Shown here: piece after piece, positions 1 through 9,300 of the stretch
Layout: the number at the start of each line of letters is the position of its first letter
How positions within the stretch are numbered: position 1 is the first letter of the stretch
Origin: Verrucomicrobiota bacterium
GTDB lineage: Bacteria; Verrucomicrobiota; Verrucomicrobiia; Limisphaerales; CAIMTB01
NCBI GenBank assembly: GCA_963205105.1
Contig: CAUJJW010000187.1
Coordinates: forward strand, 1 to 35,950
DNA: 35,950 nt
Direction: 5' to 3'
Made by a program: the position numbers and the translations under genes
The notes under the pieces: generated by a model
What the model saw: the letters and a program-made list of their open reading frames with translations, nothing else
The model's database searches: none
What the model was told of the DNA's origin: nothing

Positions 1-351
1 GACGGAAGGCGGGATCCCGATCTGTTCCAGGGTCAGGAGCTTGGTCGGGATCTGCCGCAGAACCATCCCGAAATTTCCCTTCTCCTTGAACACGCTCACC
101 CGGAAGCGCGCCATTTCGCCGAAGGCGAACCCGAAGTCGGCGCCTCCGCGTTCGCGCACGCTGCGGATTTGCTCCTCGGAAGTGATCGAGCGCATCAGCT
201 CCTCGGTGTCCTCCGGTCGAAGGCCCGGGCCTTCGACACGGTGCAGAACACCGTGAACACGCAGCACCGGCGCCGTGCCCACGCGCAGGTGCAGGTCGGC
301 GGCGTTCTCGGACACCACCAACTGCAAGAGATCGGACATCGAATAGGCCAT
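1..351 (-). CDS. pilT: Type IV pilus retraction ATPase PilT, N-terminal part (cut by window edge)
   Basis: The minus-strand frame runs from an ATG at 351-349 off the left edge and encodes the first 117 residues. The translation begins MAYSMSDLLQLVV and continues with ADLHLRVG and PVLRVHG, which is the typical N-terminal PAS-like domain of PilT/PilU (usually 'ASDLHL..G..P..R..G'). It then shows FRVSVFKEKGNFGMVLRQIP, the segment that precedes the Walker A domain in PilT. The ATPase core lies outside the window. PilT powers pilus retraction at the inner membrane. The gene follows pilB after a gap of about 90 bp on the same strand, so the two are probably co-transcribed. A second in-frame ATG lies four codons downstream (339-337), and the start is not settled. 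PilU is the alternative identity. Confidence 0.85.
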   Translation of the reverse strand, partial: MAYSMSDLLQLVVSENAADLHLRVGTAPVLRVHGVLHRVEGPGLRPEDTEELMRSITSEEQIRSVRERGGADFGFAFGEMARFRVSVFKEKGNFGMVLRQIPTKLLTLEQIGIPPSV

Positions 352-441
352 GGCAATAAATCAGATCAGTCCTGGAGTCGCTTCAGGGATTCGTGCTCGT
401 CGTTCGAAAACTGGAATGTTGGAACGGCATGCGGGTCAGTA

Positions 442-2151
442 TTAATCCAGATCGCCGACCGTCGCTCGGATGACTTCATCGGGCGTCGTCATGCCCGCCA
501 GCACCTTGCGGGCGCCGTCCTCGCGCAGGGTGCGCATGCCGATTTCCCGGGCGTGCGCGCGCAAAACCGAGGAGCTGACCTTCTCGTAGATCAGCTTCCG
601 TCCTTCGTCATCGATGACGAAGATCTCGAAGATTCCCATACGACCCCGGCAGCCGGTCTTGTTGCAGTCGCCACATCCCCTGCCCTTGGTGATCCTGGCC
701 CCGGCCAGGTCGCTCGGCGTGATGTTGAGCGATTTCAGCTCGGTTTCGGTCGGCGCATACGGCTGTCCGCATTTCTTGCAGATCTTGCGGACCAGACGTT
801 GCGCCATGAGGGCGCGGGCGGAGGAGGCGACCAGGAACGGCTTGATGCCGATGTCAATGAGACGCGTCACGGCGCTAGGGGCGTCGTTGGTGTGAAGCGT
901 CGAGAACACCAAGTGACCGGTCAGCGAGGCGTTGATCGCGATCGTCGCCGTTTCCACGTCACGAATTTCACCCAGCATGATGATGTTGGGTGCCTGGCGG
1001 AGCATGGACCGCAGGGCCTGGGAGAAGGTGAACCCGATGGTCTCGCTCACCTGGACCTGGTTGATGCCCGCCAGCTGGTATTCGACCGGGTCCTCGACCG
1101 TGATGATTTTGCGGTCGGGCCGGTTGATGTAATTGAGGCAGGAATACAGCGTCGTGGTCTTGCCGGAGCCGGTGGGCCCCGTGACCAGCAGAATGCCGTC
1201 CGGCAGACTGATCAGGCGTTCGAAGGTTTGCTGGTCGTCGGTCAGGAATCCCAGCTCACCGAGACCGAGTCGCAGACCTTCCTTGTCCAAAATACGCATG
1301 ACGATGCTCTCGCCATGGTTGGTGGGCAGGCACGAGACACGAAGGTCGATGACCTTGCCGCCGACGTTACACTGAATACGTCCGTCCTGCGGAATCCGGC
1401 GTTCCGCGATGGACATGTTGGACATGATCTTCAGACGGCTGGTGACCGATGCCTGCAGCCGTTTGGGCGGCGACTTCTGCTCATGCAGCATGCCGTCGAT
1501 GCGGTACCGGACCCGAAAACGCTTCTCCAGCGGCTCCAGGTGAATGTCGGAGGCCCGCATGCGGTAAGCCTCAATGATCATGCCGTTCACCAGCTTGATG
1601 ATCGGCGCATCCGCTTCGACGGACGCCCCATCGCCCCCGTCCTCCATCTTCCCGAAGGTGGCGATCTCCACCTCGCCCTCGGTGATGTCCTGGATCATCT
1701 TGGACACCGAGTTGTCGGACCGGCCGTAATACCGGTTCACCGCCACTTCGATGTCGTCCGGGCTGGCCACCAGCACGGTCACGTTCCGGTTCAGCAGATG
1801 CTGAAGCGCATCGATCGTGTCCATGTCGGACGGATCGCTGAGCGCCACCGAAACGGAGTCCTCGGTCGCGTAGACCGGGATGGTGTTGTACTTCTTGGCG
1901 ACATTCCGCGGGACCGCCGACAACACCTCGTCGGCGATGCGCATGTCCGCGAGATTGACGAATTCGGCGTTGAAGTGGGCCGCCTTGGCTTGGGCGACCT
2001 GTCCGCGCGTCAGCGCCTTCTCAGTCACCAAAAGGTCGACCACCCCCTCTCCGGTCTCGTCGGCCTTGGGTTGTACGGCATTCACCTGGTCACGGGAGAG
2101 AAATCCCATGTCCACCAGGAGATCGATCAGGTAGTCGTCGCTCGCTGCCAC
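442..2151 (-). CDS. pilB: Type IV pilus assembly ATPase PilB (GspE/PilB family)
   Basis: 569 residues, the usual PilB length. The N-terminal MshEN-type region spans about residues 1-150. The secretion ATPase core follows: Walker A GPTGSGKTT at about 325-333, an Asp-box-like segment (TVEDPVEYQL), Walker B IIMLGEIRD, and a His box (GHLVFSTLHTND). The C-terminal domain carries a four-cysteine zinc site, CKKC at 458-461 and GCGDCNKTGC near 490, seen in PilB/GspE. The protein would hydrolyse ATP in the cytoplasm to drive pilin polymerisation. The adjacent pilT supports a pilus rather than a type II secretion role. The start is GTG (2151-2149) with no convincing Shine-Dalgarno. A promoter candidate lies at 2204-2231. 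Confidence 0.92.
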   Translation of the reverse strand: MAASDDYLIDLLVDMGFLSRDQVNAVQPKADETGEGVVDLLVTEKALTRGQVAQAKAAHFNAEFVNLADMRIADEVLSAVPRNVAKKYNTIPVYATEDSVSVALSDPSDMDTIDALQHLLNRNVTVLVASPDDIEVAVNRYYGRSDNSVSKMIQDITEGEVEIATFGKMEDGGDGASVEADAPIIKLVNGMIIEAYRMRASDIHLEPLEKRFRVRYRIDGMLHEQKSPPKRLQASVTSRLKIMSNMSIAERRIPQDGRIQCNVGGKVIDLRVSCLPTNHGESIVMRILDKEGLRLGLGELGFLTDDQQTFERLISLPDGILLVTGPTGSGKTTTLYSCLNYINRPDRKIITVEDPVEYQLAGINQVQVSETIGFTFSQALRSMLRQAPNIIMLGEIRDVETATIAINASLTGHLVFSTLHTNDAPSAVTRLIDIGIKPFLVASSARALMAQRLVRKICKKCGQPYAPTETELKSLNITPSDLAGARITKGRGCGDCNKTGCRGRMGIFEIFVIDDEGRKLIYEKVSSSVLRAHAREIGMRTLREDGARKVLAGMTTPDEVIRATVGDLD

Positions 2152-2203
2152 GGCTTAAAAACTGGATGCTGGATACCCGGGTTCCATCGGCTGTCGAGGC
2201 GCG

Positions 2204-2231
2204 ATGGTAGGTGCCAGGGGGGTCAAGTCAA
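2204..2231 (-). promoter_or_regulatory. Candidate sigma-70 promoter for pilB-pilT
   Basis: Reading the minus strand, TTGACT (2231-2226) is followed by a 16-nt spacer and TACCAT (2209-2204). These match the -35 consensus at 5 of 6 bases and the -10 consensus at 4 of 6. Transcription would start about 45 nt before the pilB GTG. This is a sequence match only. Confidence 0.35.
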
Positions 2232-2235
2232 CGTC

Positions 2236-2251
2236 GCGTACAAATGTACGC
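2236..2251. promoter_or_regulatory. 16-bp palindrome just upstream of the pilB promoter candidate
   Basis: GCGTACA-AA-TGTACGC is a perfect 7-bp inverted repeat with a 2-nt centre. It sits 5 bp upstream of the -35 candidate of pilB in the 215-bp gap before the next gene. Its size and position suit a dimeric regulator site. The regulator is unknown. Confidence 0.35.
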
Positions 2252-2366
2252 CAATTCCTTGTCGTCTTCGGACATCTCCTTCCAACCTCAATCCAGGCGC
2301 TGTCGCCCCGATTTCCCGCGGTCAACGCGCTTCCCCGATGCGGCTCCCACGCAATCGCCGGACCCG

Positions 2367-3224
2367 TCATACCGCCAGAATCCCCCTCAAAAACCTCAGG
2401 TTTTCGATATAACTGGGCTTCATCTCAGCTCCAGGCGGCACCGCACCTTCGATGTGAACCCAGCCCCGGTAACCGATGGCATCCAGGCATTCCCGCACCT
2501 TTTTGAAATCCACCCGCCCTTTTCCCAGCAACGCCCCGTTTTCCTTCATGTGCAGTTCGCAAATCACTCCCTTCGCCCCCAGCCACCGCATTTCCCGATA
2601 GATGTCGTAACCCATCGATTCCGCATTCGCCACGTCGTAGTACACCTGCACCGCCTTGGAACCGACCCGATCCAGGATCTGCATGTGAGCCTCGGCGCTC
2701 AACCAACTTTCAATCCCTAGGATCACCCCGGCCTTCTCCGCGGCAGGCGCGATCTCTTTCAAGCGCCGCACGGTCTCGTCCACCCCTTTGGCATCGCCGC
2801 GGAGGTCTCCTTGGCTAAAAAACGCCAGCAAAACCACCTTCAATTCCATGGCGCGAAGCACCTCAAGGCTGTCCCGAACCCAGCCAATGCTCCGGGGATC
2901 GGCCTTAAACGGCACGTTGTTGAGTTCCCCGATCGCCAACGACGCCACCTGAACCCCGGTCCGCCGGCTCTCGTCCTTGTACTTCGCCTGCACTTCCGCC
3001 CGACGCAGGTGCATCTCGTTGGCTTCCGTTCCCAGGCTCACTTGAACCCCGTCCAAACCGATGTCCCGAGCCACCGATAGCGCCGCCGGGTCGCCCAGTT
3101 GGCCTATGGACCAGTCGCAGGCCCCGATGTGGAAGCCCCGATCCCCTGGCGCCGCCCAAAGCGGGCTCATCCTCGCGAACGCCAACCCCAAGCCCGTCCG
3201 AGTCAGGAAGTCCCGCCGGACCAT
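2367..3224 (-). CDS. Exported sugar phosphate isomerase/epimerase-like TIM-barrel protein
   Basis: 285 residues from the chosen ATG. The protein starts with a twin-arginine type signal (RRDFLTRTG at about 3-11, then a hydrophobic stretch ending before GDRGFHIGACDWSIG). The body resembles the AP-endonuclease-2/xylose isomerase-like TIM-barrel family: GLDGVQVSLG near the first strand, GVILGIESW with a candidate metal-binding Glu, VQVYYDVANAE with an Asp, and GWVHIEG with a Glu at the last strands. A frame start at 3254 (GCATGTGC) would add ten residues before the Tat motif. I prefer 3224 because it puts RR close to the N-terminus. Proteins of this type are common in Verrucomicrobiota and Planctomycetota, often next to Gfo/Idh/MocA oxidoreductases. 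The substrate is unknown. Confidence 0.82.
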   Translation of the reverse strand: MVRRDFLTRTGLGLAFARMSPLWAAPGDRGFHIGACDWSIGQLGDPAALSVARDIGLDGVQVSLGTEANEMHLRRAEVQAKYKDESRRTGVQVASLAIGELNNVPFKADPRSIGWVRDSLEVLRAMELKVVLLAFFSQGDLRGDAKGVDETVRRLKEIAPAAEKAGVILGIESWLSAEAHMQILDRVGSKAVQVYYDVANAESMGYDIYREMRWLGAKGVICELHMKENGALLGKGRVDFKKVRECLDAIGYRGWVHIEGAVPPGAEMKPSYIENLRFLRGILAV

Positions 3225-3367
3225 AGAACCCGTCTGAATTCCATCCGAGCACATGCCTGGAGTCCCCCAGAAGCGCGCCCGCGCGGCAAGTCTTCAGGGA
3301 CACCGCAAGGTCCGCCCCCGGGAAATCCCCCATTGCCGATCCCGCGGACTGTACGCACTTTGGCAGC

Positions 3368-4489
3368 GTGAAATCCCTGCCCCTCACCGCCCTGCTCTGC
3401 TGCCTGGCCGCATCGCTCCCGGCCGCTGAGACGCAGCACCCCACCCTGCCGTTGGGCGCTCCAGCCCCGGATTTCCAATTGCCCGGTGTCGATGGTCAGA
3501 CCTGGACGCTCGCCAGTTTCAAGGACTCGCCCATTCTTGCGGTGGTCTTCACCTGCAACCATTGCCCCACCGCCCAGGCCTACGAAGAACGCCTCAAGAG
3601 CCTGACCGCAGATTACCGCGCCCGAGGGGTCGCCGTTGTCGCCATCAACCCCAACAGCCCGGAAGGGGTGCGCCTTGATGAACTTGGCTACACCGACCTC
3701 GACGACACGCTTGAGTCCATGAAACTGCGCGCCACCGAGCGCTCGTTCAATTTCCCGTACCTGGACGATGGCCCCGGGCAGGTCGCCGCGCGCGCCTACG
3801 GTCCTATCGCCACCCCGCATTTGTTCGTTTTTGATCAGGAACGGAAACTTCGATACCAGGGACGCATCGATGACGCCGAGCGCGAAGACCTGGTGAAACG
3901 CCAGGATGCCCGCCTGGTGTTCGACGCCCTTCTGGCCGGGCAAGCCCCGCCCGTCCCCCAAACCAAAGTCTTCGGCTGTTCGACCAAATGGGCCGACAAG
4001 ACCGACGGCAATCGCAAATGGCTCGCCAAGATCCAGGCCGAACCGGTCGATCTCCTTCCCGCCGACGGCCCCGCCCTGGCCAGCCTCCGTGCGGACCCCG
4101 GCAACAAGGTCCGCCTGGTTCATGCCTGGGCCACTTGGTGCGGGCCGTGCGTGACGGAGTTCGATGACTTGCTCGAAACGAACCTCCAGTTTCGCCATCG
4201 CGATTTTGAAATGGTGACGGTGGCCGCCCAGTTCCCCGACGAACGGGACAAGGTGCTCGCGTTTCTCAAGAAGCATCACGCCTCCACCCGAAACCTGCTG
4301 TTCGGTGAAACGGACAAATACAAGATGATCGACGCCCTGGATCCCGAGTGGAACGGCGCATTGCCGCACACCCTGCTCGTGGGCCCTGGGGGGAAGGTGC
4401 TCTACCGGCACACCGGCGCTCTGGACCTGCTCGAACTGCGCCGCAAGATCGTCCCAGCCCTCACTGGGATCACTCCCTGGGGCGGCTAG
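3368..4489 (+). CDS. Secreted protein with two thioredoxin-fold domains (peroxiredoxin-like plus TlpA-like)
   Basis: 373 residues starting at GTG. A signal peptide is visible (hydrophobic LTALLCCLAASLPAAE). Domain 1 (about 25-190) is AhpC/TSA-like: APAPDFQLPGVDG, then FTCNHCPTAQAYEERL with Cys63 and Cys66 in a CxxC, as in the 'FTCNHCP' redoxin family. Domain 2 (about 230-370) is TlpA/ResA-like with WATWCGPC (Cys258, Cys261) and the cis-Pro region LPHTLLVGPGGKV. The pair of CxxC centres suggests a periplasmic thiol-disulfide relay or a thiol reductase for cytochrome or oxidative protein maturation. That role is inference. The gene is divergent from the isomerase at 2367-3224 and 65 bp before the bestrophin gene. 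Confidence 0.82.
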   Translation: MKSLPLTALLCCLAASLPAAETQHPTLPLGAPAPDFQLPGVDGQTWTLASFKDSPILAVVFTCNHCPTAQAYEERLKSLTADYRARGVAVVAINPNSPEGVRLDELGYTDLDDTLESMKLRATERSFNFPYLDDGPGQVAARAYGPIATPHLFVFDQERKLRYQGRIDDAEREDLVKRQDARLVFDALLAGQAPPVPQTKVFGCSTKWADKTDGNRKWLAKIQAEPVDLLPADGPALASLRADPGNKVRLVHAWATWCGPCVTEFDDLLETNLQFRHRDFEMVTVAAQFPDERDKVLAFLKKHHASTRNLLFGETDKYKMIDALDPEWNGALPHTLLVGPGGKVLYRHTGALDLLELRRKIVPALTGITPWGG

Positions 4490-4554
4490 CCCGGGCTGGA
4501 ATTTCTCACGGGACACCCCAAGCATCCGCCGCACCCGGATGCCCGGGACTCCCG

Positions 4555-5433
4555 ATGATCACGTACGATCCCAAGAATTGGATCCGCATCCTGCTCGATT
4601 TTCCGCGAAGCCCGGTCTTCCGGACCCTGGGTTTGGACGTGGTGGGGGCCGGGGTCTATGCGGCCCTGGTGGTCTGGGTGGAGACCGATCTGATCCGGGT
4701 CGCAGTTCCGCTGGGACCGGCCTTCCTGTCCATTCTCGGCATCATTCTCGGCCTCCTGCTCGTGTTCCGCACCAACACCGCCTATGACCGATGGTGGGAA
4801 GGGCGACGGCTTTGGGGGCAATTGGTGAATCTTTCGCGCGGATTGGCCCGGCAACTGAGCGCCCGCCTGGGGGCCGAGCCTGGCGTCATGGAACGGCGCC
4901 AGCGCTACGCCGAACTCCTGAGCCGATTTCCCGCGGTGTTCGCCGCCCACCTTCGTCTTCCACGGGGATCGCCGGGCCCGCATGTTCCCAACGCCGTCCT
5001 CTCCGCACTCCATCACGAACTGCGCTCCGACTGCGTCAGTGGCCGGTTGACCCCCGAATGCAGCATCGCCATCGCGCCGTTGTTGCAGGGCTTCGACGAC
5101 GTCCTGGGCGGGTGTGAACGTATTCGCAACACGCCGATCCCTTTCAGCTACTCCTCGTACATCAAACAATTCGTCATGCTCTACGCGCTGGTGATGCCCT
5201 TTGGGCTCGTGCGCGAATTCGGATACGGCACGGTGATTGCCTGCATGTTCACCTTCTTTGCCACCATGGGCCTGGAACTCCTGGCGACCGAGATTGAGGA
5301 ACCTTTTGGAACGGACATCAACGACCTCCCGCTCGACACCCTGACCGGCATTATTGCCCGGGATGCAGGCCTGATCCTGGCGCATCCTTCCGACGGTATC
5401 GTCCCCGCCCCTGAGCCCAAGCGCACGGCCTGA
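4555..5433 (+). CDS. Bestrophin family (UPF0187) membrane channel protein
   Basis: 292 residues from ATG at 4555, where the protein opens MITYDPKNWIRILLDFPRS. This agrees with the usual start of bacterial bestrophins. Characteristic segments are visible: SILGIILGLLLVFRTNTAYDRWWEGRRLWG (about residues 60-90), PIPFSYSSYIKQF, and EIEEPFGTDINDLPLD near the C-terminus, the conserved IEEPFG-D motif. Four hydrophobic helices are apparent. Bacterial homologues form pentameric ion channels in the inner membrane. The open frame extends 207 nt upstream into the previous gene, but that extension is Arg/Pro/Ala-rich and does not look like protein. The end lies 65 bp before the preferred sigma factor start. 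Confidence 0.88.
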   Translation: MITYDPKNWIRILLDFPRSPVFRTLGLDVVGAGVYAALVVWVETDLIRVAVPLGPAFLSILGIILGLLLVFRTNTAYDRWWEGRRLWGQLVNLSRGLARQLSARLGAEPGVMERRQRYAELLSRFPAVFAAHLRLPRGSPGPHVPNAVLSALHHELRSDCVSGRLTPECSIAIAPLLQGFDDVLGGCERIRNTPIPFSYSSYIKQFVMLYALVMPFGLVREFGYGTVIACMFTFFATMGLELLATEIEEPFGTDINDLPLDTLTGIIARDAGLILAHPSDGIVPAPEPKRTA

Positions 5434-5498
5434 TTGGCGCGGTGAACTTCGCGGCCAAGATTCGGAATACAAAATCCGCCCCGGTCGGTGTCTTATCC

Positions 5499-6068
5499 AT
5501 GGAAGTGTCCTTGCACCCTGACAACCTCGCCGACCCCGACTGGGCGGCGCGCCTTTATGATGAGCGCGCGGCGGAGCTGGTCCTGTACGGCCGGGCGCTG
5601 GGGCTGGGCCATGCGGAATCGGAGGACCTGGTTCACGACGCGTTCCGGGCCTTGATGGACCTTGCCGAACCACCGCGGCAACCGGCGCACTACCTGGTGA
5701 GGACCTTCCGCAACCGGGCGATGAACCACCGGCGGGGACTCTTCCGGCGGGTCTTCCGTGAACTGGAATCGGCGCGTTGGTTCGAACGGGAATCCGTGGA
5801 AACACCCGCCGAGCAGGCTGCCATCAAAGCGCTTGCTCAACTTCCTGCGGATCAACGGGAAGTGATTGTCCTGAAGGTCTGGCATGCCATGACCTTCGAG
5901 GCGATTGGCGAGCTTCTCGACGTCTCCCCAAACACCGCCGCCGGCCGGTACCGCTACGGACTGCAAAAACTTCGCTCGCGACTGATGGAGGAATCCCATG
6001 AAACCACTGACGAACCTGGAAGCGACCCTGCGTGGCTTCGTGCCCCGAAGACCGTCCCGGAAGCTTAG
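5499..6068 (+). CDS. RNA polymerase sigma factor, sigma-70/ECF-like
   Basis: 189 residues from ATG 5499. A GTG at 5442 would add 19 residues of unconvincing sequence. The region-2-like part (about 15-85) contains AESEDLVHDAFRAL and YLVRTFRNRAMNHRRG, typical of sigma region 2.2-2.4. The region-4-like part (about 110-170) contains LPADQREVIVLKVWHAMTFEAIGELLDVSPNTAAGRYRYGLQKLR, a clear sigma-4 helix-turn-helix. It would direct RNA polymerase to a small regulon. The last 71 nt overlap the start of the small membrane protein gene at 5998, suggesting translational coupling with a possible anti-sigma partner. A TGAACTT at 5443-5449 resembles an ECF -35 element and could mean autoregulation. That last point is weak. 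Confidence 0.85.
   Translation: MEVSLHPDNLADPDWAARLYDERAAELVLYGRALGLGHAESEDLVHDAFRALMDLAEPPRQPAHYLVRTFRNRAMNHRRGLFRRVFRELESARWFERESVETPAEQAAIKALAQLPADQREVIVLKVWHAMTFEAIGELLDVSPNTAAGRYRYGLQKLRSRLMEESHETTDEPGSDPAWLRAPKTVPEA
5987..5991 (+). promoter_or_regulatory. Ribosome binding site deciding the 5998 start
   Basis: GGAGG lies 6 nt before the ATG at 5998, inside the sigma factor coding region. This supports translation of the overlapping downstream gene. Confidence 0.6.
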
Positions 6069-6387
6069 GAACCGCCTGTTTCCGGTCACCCCAGCGCCGC
6101 GCCTTGTCACCAACCCACGCCGCATCGGGTCGCTGGGCCTCTGGGCTGCGCCGCTCACCGCCACCGCCATGCTCATTCTCAGCGTGGCCACCGCCTGGCC
6201 GCCTCATTCCACTGTCGCCGGCAGCCTTTCCCTCGCCACGTTGCCGTCGAGTTGGGCGGCCCACCTCACCCCCCAGATCGAACAGAACGCGCCGCCCCGG
6301 CCGAGTTTTCGTTCGACAACCCCGGGCGGCATGACGTCAAGCTTCGGATCTTTGCTGCTTCGGCAGACCAACGTTTTCGCACGATAA
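5998..6387 (+). CDS. Small single-pass membrane protein, candidate anti-sigma partner
   Basis: 129 residues. The basic N-terminus (about 1-43, with RRPSRKLRNRLFP) is followed by one hydrophobic segment (about 44-66, SLGLWAAPLTATAMLILSVATAW) and a Ser/Thr/Pro-rich tail that would lie outside the membrane. I recognise no family. A perfect GGAGG 6 nt upstream and the 71-nt overlap with the sigma gene indicate that it is made together with the sigma factor. A cytoplasmic basic head on a membrane anchor next to a sigma factor suggests an anti-sigma role, but no zinc-binding ZAS motif (HxxxCxxC) is present. The function is therefore inference. It ends 3 bp before the DUF2723 gene. Confidence 0.65.
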   Translation: MKPLTNLEATLRGFVPRRPSRKLRNRLFPVTPAPRLVTNPRRIGSLGLWAAPLTATAMLILSVATAWPPHSTVAGSLSLATLPSSWAAHLTPQIEQNAPPRPSFRSTTPGGMTSSFGSLLLRQTNVFAR

Positions 6388-6390
6388 GGT

Positions 6391-9300
6391 ATGTCCAATC
6401 CCAAGCCCGACGCGAAGGCCAAGGCCGTCCCCGCGCAGCCCGGCCACCTCCGCAGACCCAGCCCTGCGGCCGCACCCAACCGGTACGATCCGCCAACCGC
6501 CCCGCTGGCGCCCATGCCCCTGTTCCGCCGGCATGACTGGATGGCAGCCCTGCTCACCACCCTGCTGACTCTTGCGGGGTATCTCTGGACCATCGCGCCC
6601 GACGTCACTCTGGAAGACTCCGGCGAACTCGCCGTCGCCTCTTATTACGCGGGCGTGCCCCATCCTCCCGGGTACCCCGTTTGGACCCTCTACACCTGGC
6701 TGTTCACGGTCCTGCTGCCCTTCTCCAATATCGCCTGGCGTGTCGCGGTGTCCTCGGCGGTCGCTGCCGCCCTTTCCTCAGGCATTCTCGCCCTCATGGT
6801 CTCCAGGGTCAGCAGCTTCCTGGTCGGGTCGATTGACACCGGGAAAACCATCCAGGAATCGATGCACCGGGCCATCTGCGTCGTGTCCGCCGTCGCCAGC
6901 GGATTGTTGATCAGCTTCAACGGCTTCATGTGGAGTCAGGCCGTCATCGTCGAGGTCTACACCCTCAGCGTTCTCTCGCTGGTTCTCACCTTCGTCTTCC
7001 TCCTGCACTACACCTACGCCCCCAACCAGAAACGGTACTTGTACTGGGCGGCGTTCATGTTCGGCATCGCCTTCACCAACCACCAAACCCTCATCGTCGC
7101 CGCCATGGGCATCGAGGTGCTCATCACCATGGTGAACCGACGCCTCGGTCGTGATGCCTTCCTCGCCAACTCCGTCATCTACCTGGCCGGCATCGTCCTG
7201 ATGCAGACCGGCGGCCTCGAGAGTTTGCGCACCAGCCCGGCTCTCACCCTCATCTTCCACATCGTCGGCATCGGCTCGATTGCCGCGTGCGCCTGGCTCG
7301 CCCTCAAGACCGAAGGACTCGGCACCGAGGTCATTCCCGCCCTGATTTGCCTCGGCATGTTCGCCATCGGCGCCGCCCTGTACTTCTACATGCCGATCAC
7401 CTCGGTCACCAATCCGCCCCTCAACTGGGGTTACCCCCGCACCTGGGACGGGTTTGTCCACGCCTTCACCCGGGGGCAGTATGAAAAGACCAATCCCTCC
7501 ATGGAGGCAGGACGCATCTTCGACCAGTTCCTCATGCTCTTCGAAGGCGCCGTGGAGGAATTCAACCTGATCTATCTCCTGATCGCCCTGGTCCCCTTCC
7601 TGTTCTGGCCCCGCCTGCGGAACATCGAAAAGGGCTGGCTGATCGGACTGTGCGCCATCTACGTCTGTCTCGCCTTCCTCCTGCTCTGGCTGCTCAATCC
7701 CAATCCCGACCGCCAAAGCCGTGAGTTGACCAAGGTCTTCTTCACCGCCTCCCACGTCATCATCGCCATGGGATTCGGCTACGGCACCGCCCTGATTGCG
7801 GCTGTCGTCGCCGTGGAGTACCTCCAGGTCCGGAAGTGGCTCATGATCGCCTCCGCCGTTGCCGGCGGTATCGCCCTCTTCGTGGTCGCCGTCACTTTTG
7901 GCTGGGTCGAACTCTTCCCGCCGGAACAGCCGTCCTATTTCTTCGGCATCGAAGCCACCCGCGATTTTGTTGCCCGCTTCGCCAGCCTACTCGCCCTCGG
8001 CTTCTCGCTGGCCGCCGTCGCCCTCCTGGCGCTGCGCCCCACCACACCGAATCTCAAGGCCTTGCTCGTCATCTTCGCCCTGCTCCCCCTCAAGACCGTT
8101 CTCACCCACTGGTCCGACAACGAACAACGCGGGCACCTGTTCGGCTACTGGTTCGGTCATGACATGTTCACCCCGCCCTTCCAGGGCAAGGACGGCAAGC
8201 CGCTCTACCCCGAAATGACCCGCAACGCGGTGCTCTTCGGGGGCACCGACCCCGGGCGCTTCAACCCGACCTACATGATCTTCTGCGAGAGCTTCATCCC
8301 AGCCCGATGCAAGCCCAACGACCCCAAGTTCGACCGGCGTGACGTCAATCTCATCACCCAGAACGCCCTCGCCGACGGCACCTACCTCAACTACATCCGC
8401 GCCCACTACAACCGAAGCGCCCAGATCCAGTACGACACCCCGTTCTTCCAGGAAATGCTCCGCAGTCAGAAGGAACGGGAAAAGGCGCTCTACACCAACG
8501 GACTCGCCAAAGCCGTCGCCCCGCTCGACCGGATGCTCCTCGGCTTCGGCAATGCCGTGGAAAAGCAACGCCGCGCCGGCACGTCCTGGTTCGAAGCCGA
8601 TCATTTTTCCGACCTGGCCGCGCTGCTCGAAAAGCTGAAGCCAGGCCCCAATCAGGACGCGTTCTCCAAGCATCTGTTCGAACAACTCGAGCCCGGAACG
8701 CGCGAGAGGTTGACCGCAGGAACCGCCGACCGACGTACCGCCAAGGCCCTCTCCAAGGACCTGAACCGGCTGCTCGACCAGGAATTTGAAGCCCGCCTGA
8801 AACTCCAGGAGGAATTGGACACCCTCCGAGCCACCGTGGCGGATCCCGCCGCCCGCGAAGCCAAGCTCACGGAGCGCCGCAACGTCTATCAGACCGCCTC
8901 GAACTACCTGTTCCGGGCCGATCTCGTCAAACGTCTGCCACTCTCGACCGAAGTCGCTCACCTCGTCCGCCAGGACGTACCCACCGCGTCGCGCATCCGC
9001 ACCGGCCGCCGGATCCTGGAAGACGCCTACCCGGGGCTCATCACCCGCAGCCTGGGCGGTGTCTACCCGGAGATCGAGATCCTCACCCCGACCCCTGAGG
9101 AATCCGCCCGTTGCTACAACGAGTACATGCAGGACGCCTTCCAGCGGAAGCAGGCCGGCCAACTCAAGCAAGGCGAAGATGTGCGCGAAGAAGGCGGCCG
9201 CGTCACCGTGAACGGCCAGACGGCCGTGATGGCCATCAACGCGCTCCTGTGCCGCGTCATCTTCGACAACAACCCGGACCACGAGTTCTTCATCGAGGAA

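Noticed and set aside
169..2412. Long plus-strand open frame opposite pilB
   Set aside because: It is the antisense reading of a high-GC coding region. The translation is rich in His, Arg, Gly and Asp with no family motif, while the minus strand encodes a complete PilB.
3203..4534. Minus-strand frame of 443 codons opposite the two-domain redoxin
   Set aside because: No motif, while the opposite strand has a signal peptide and two CxxC thioredoxin domains.
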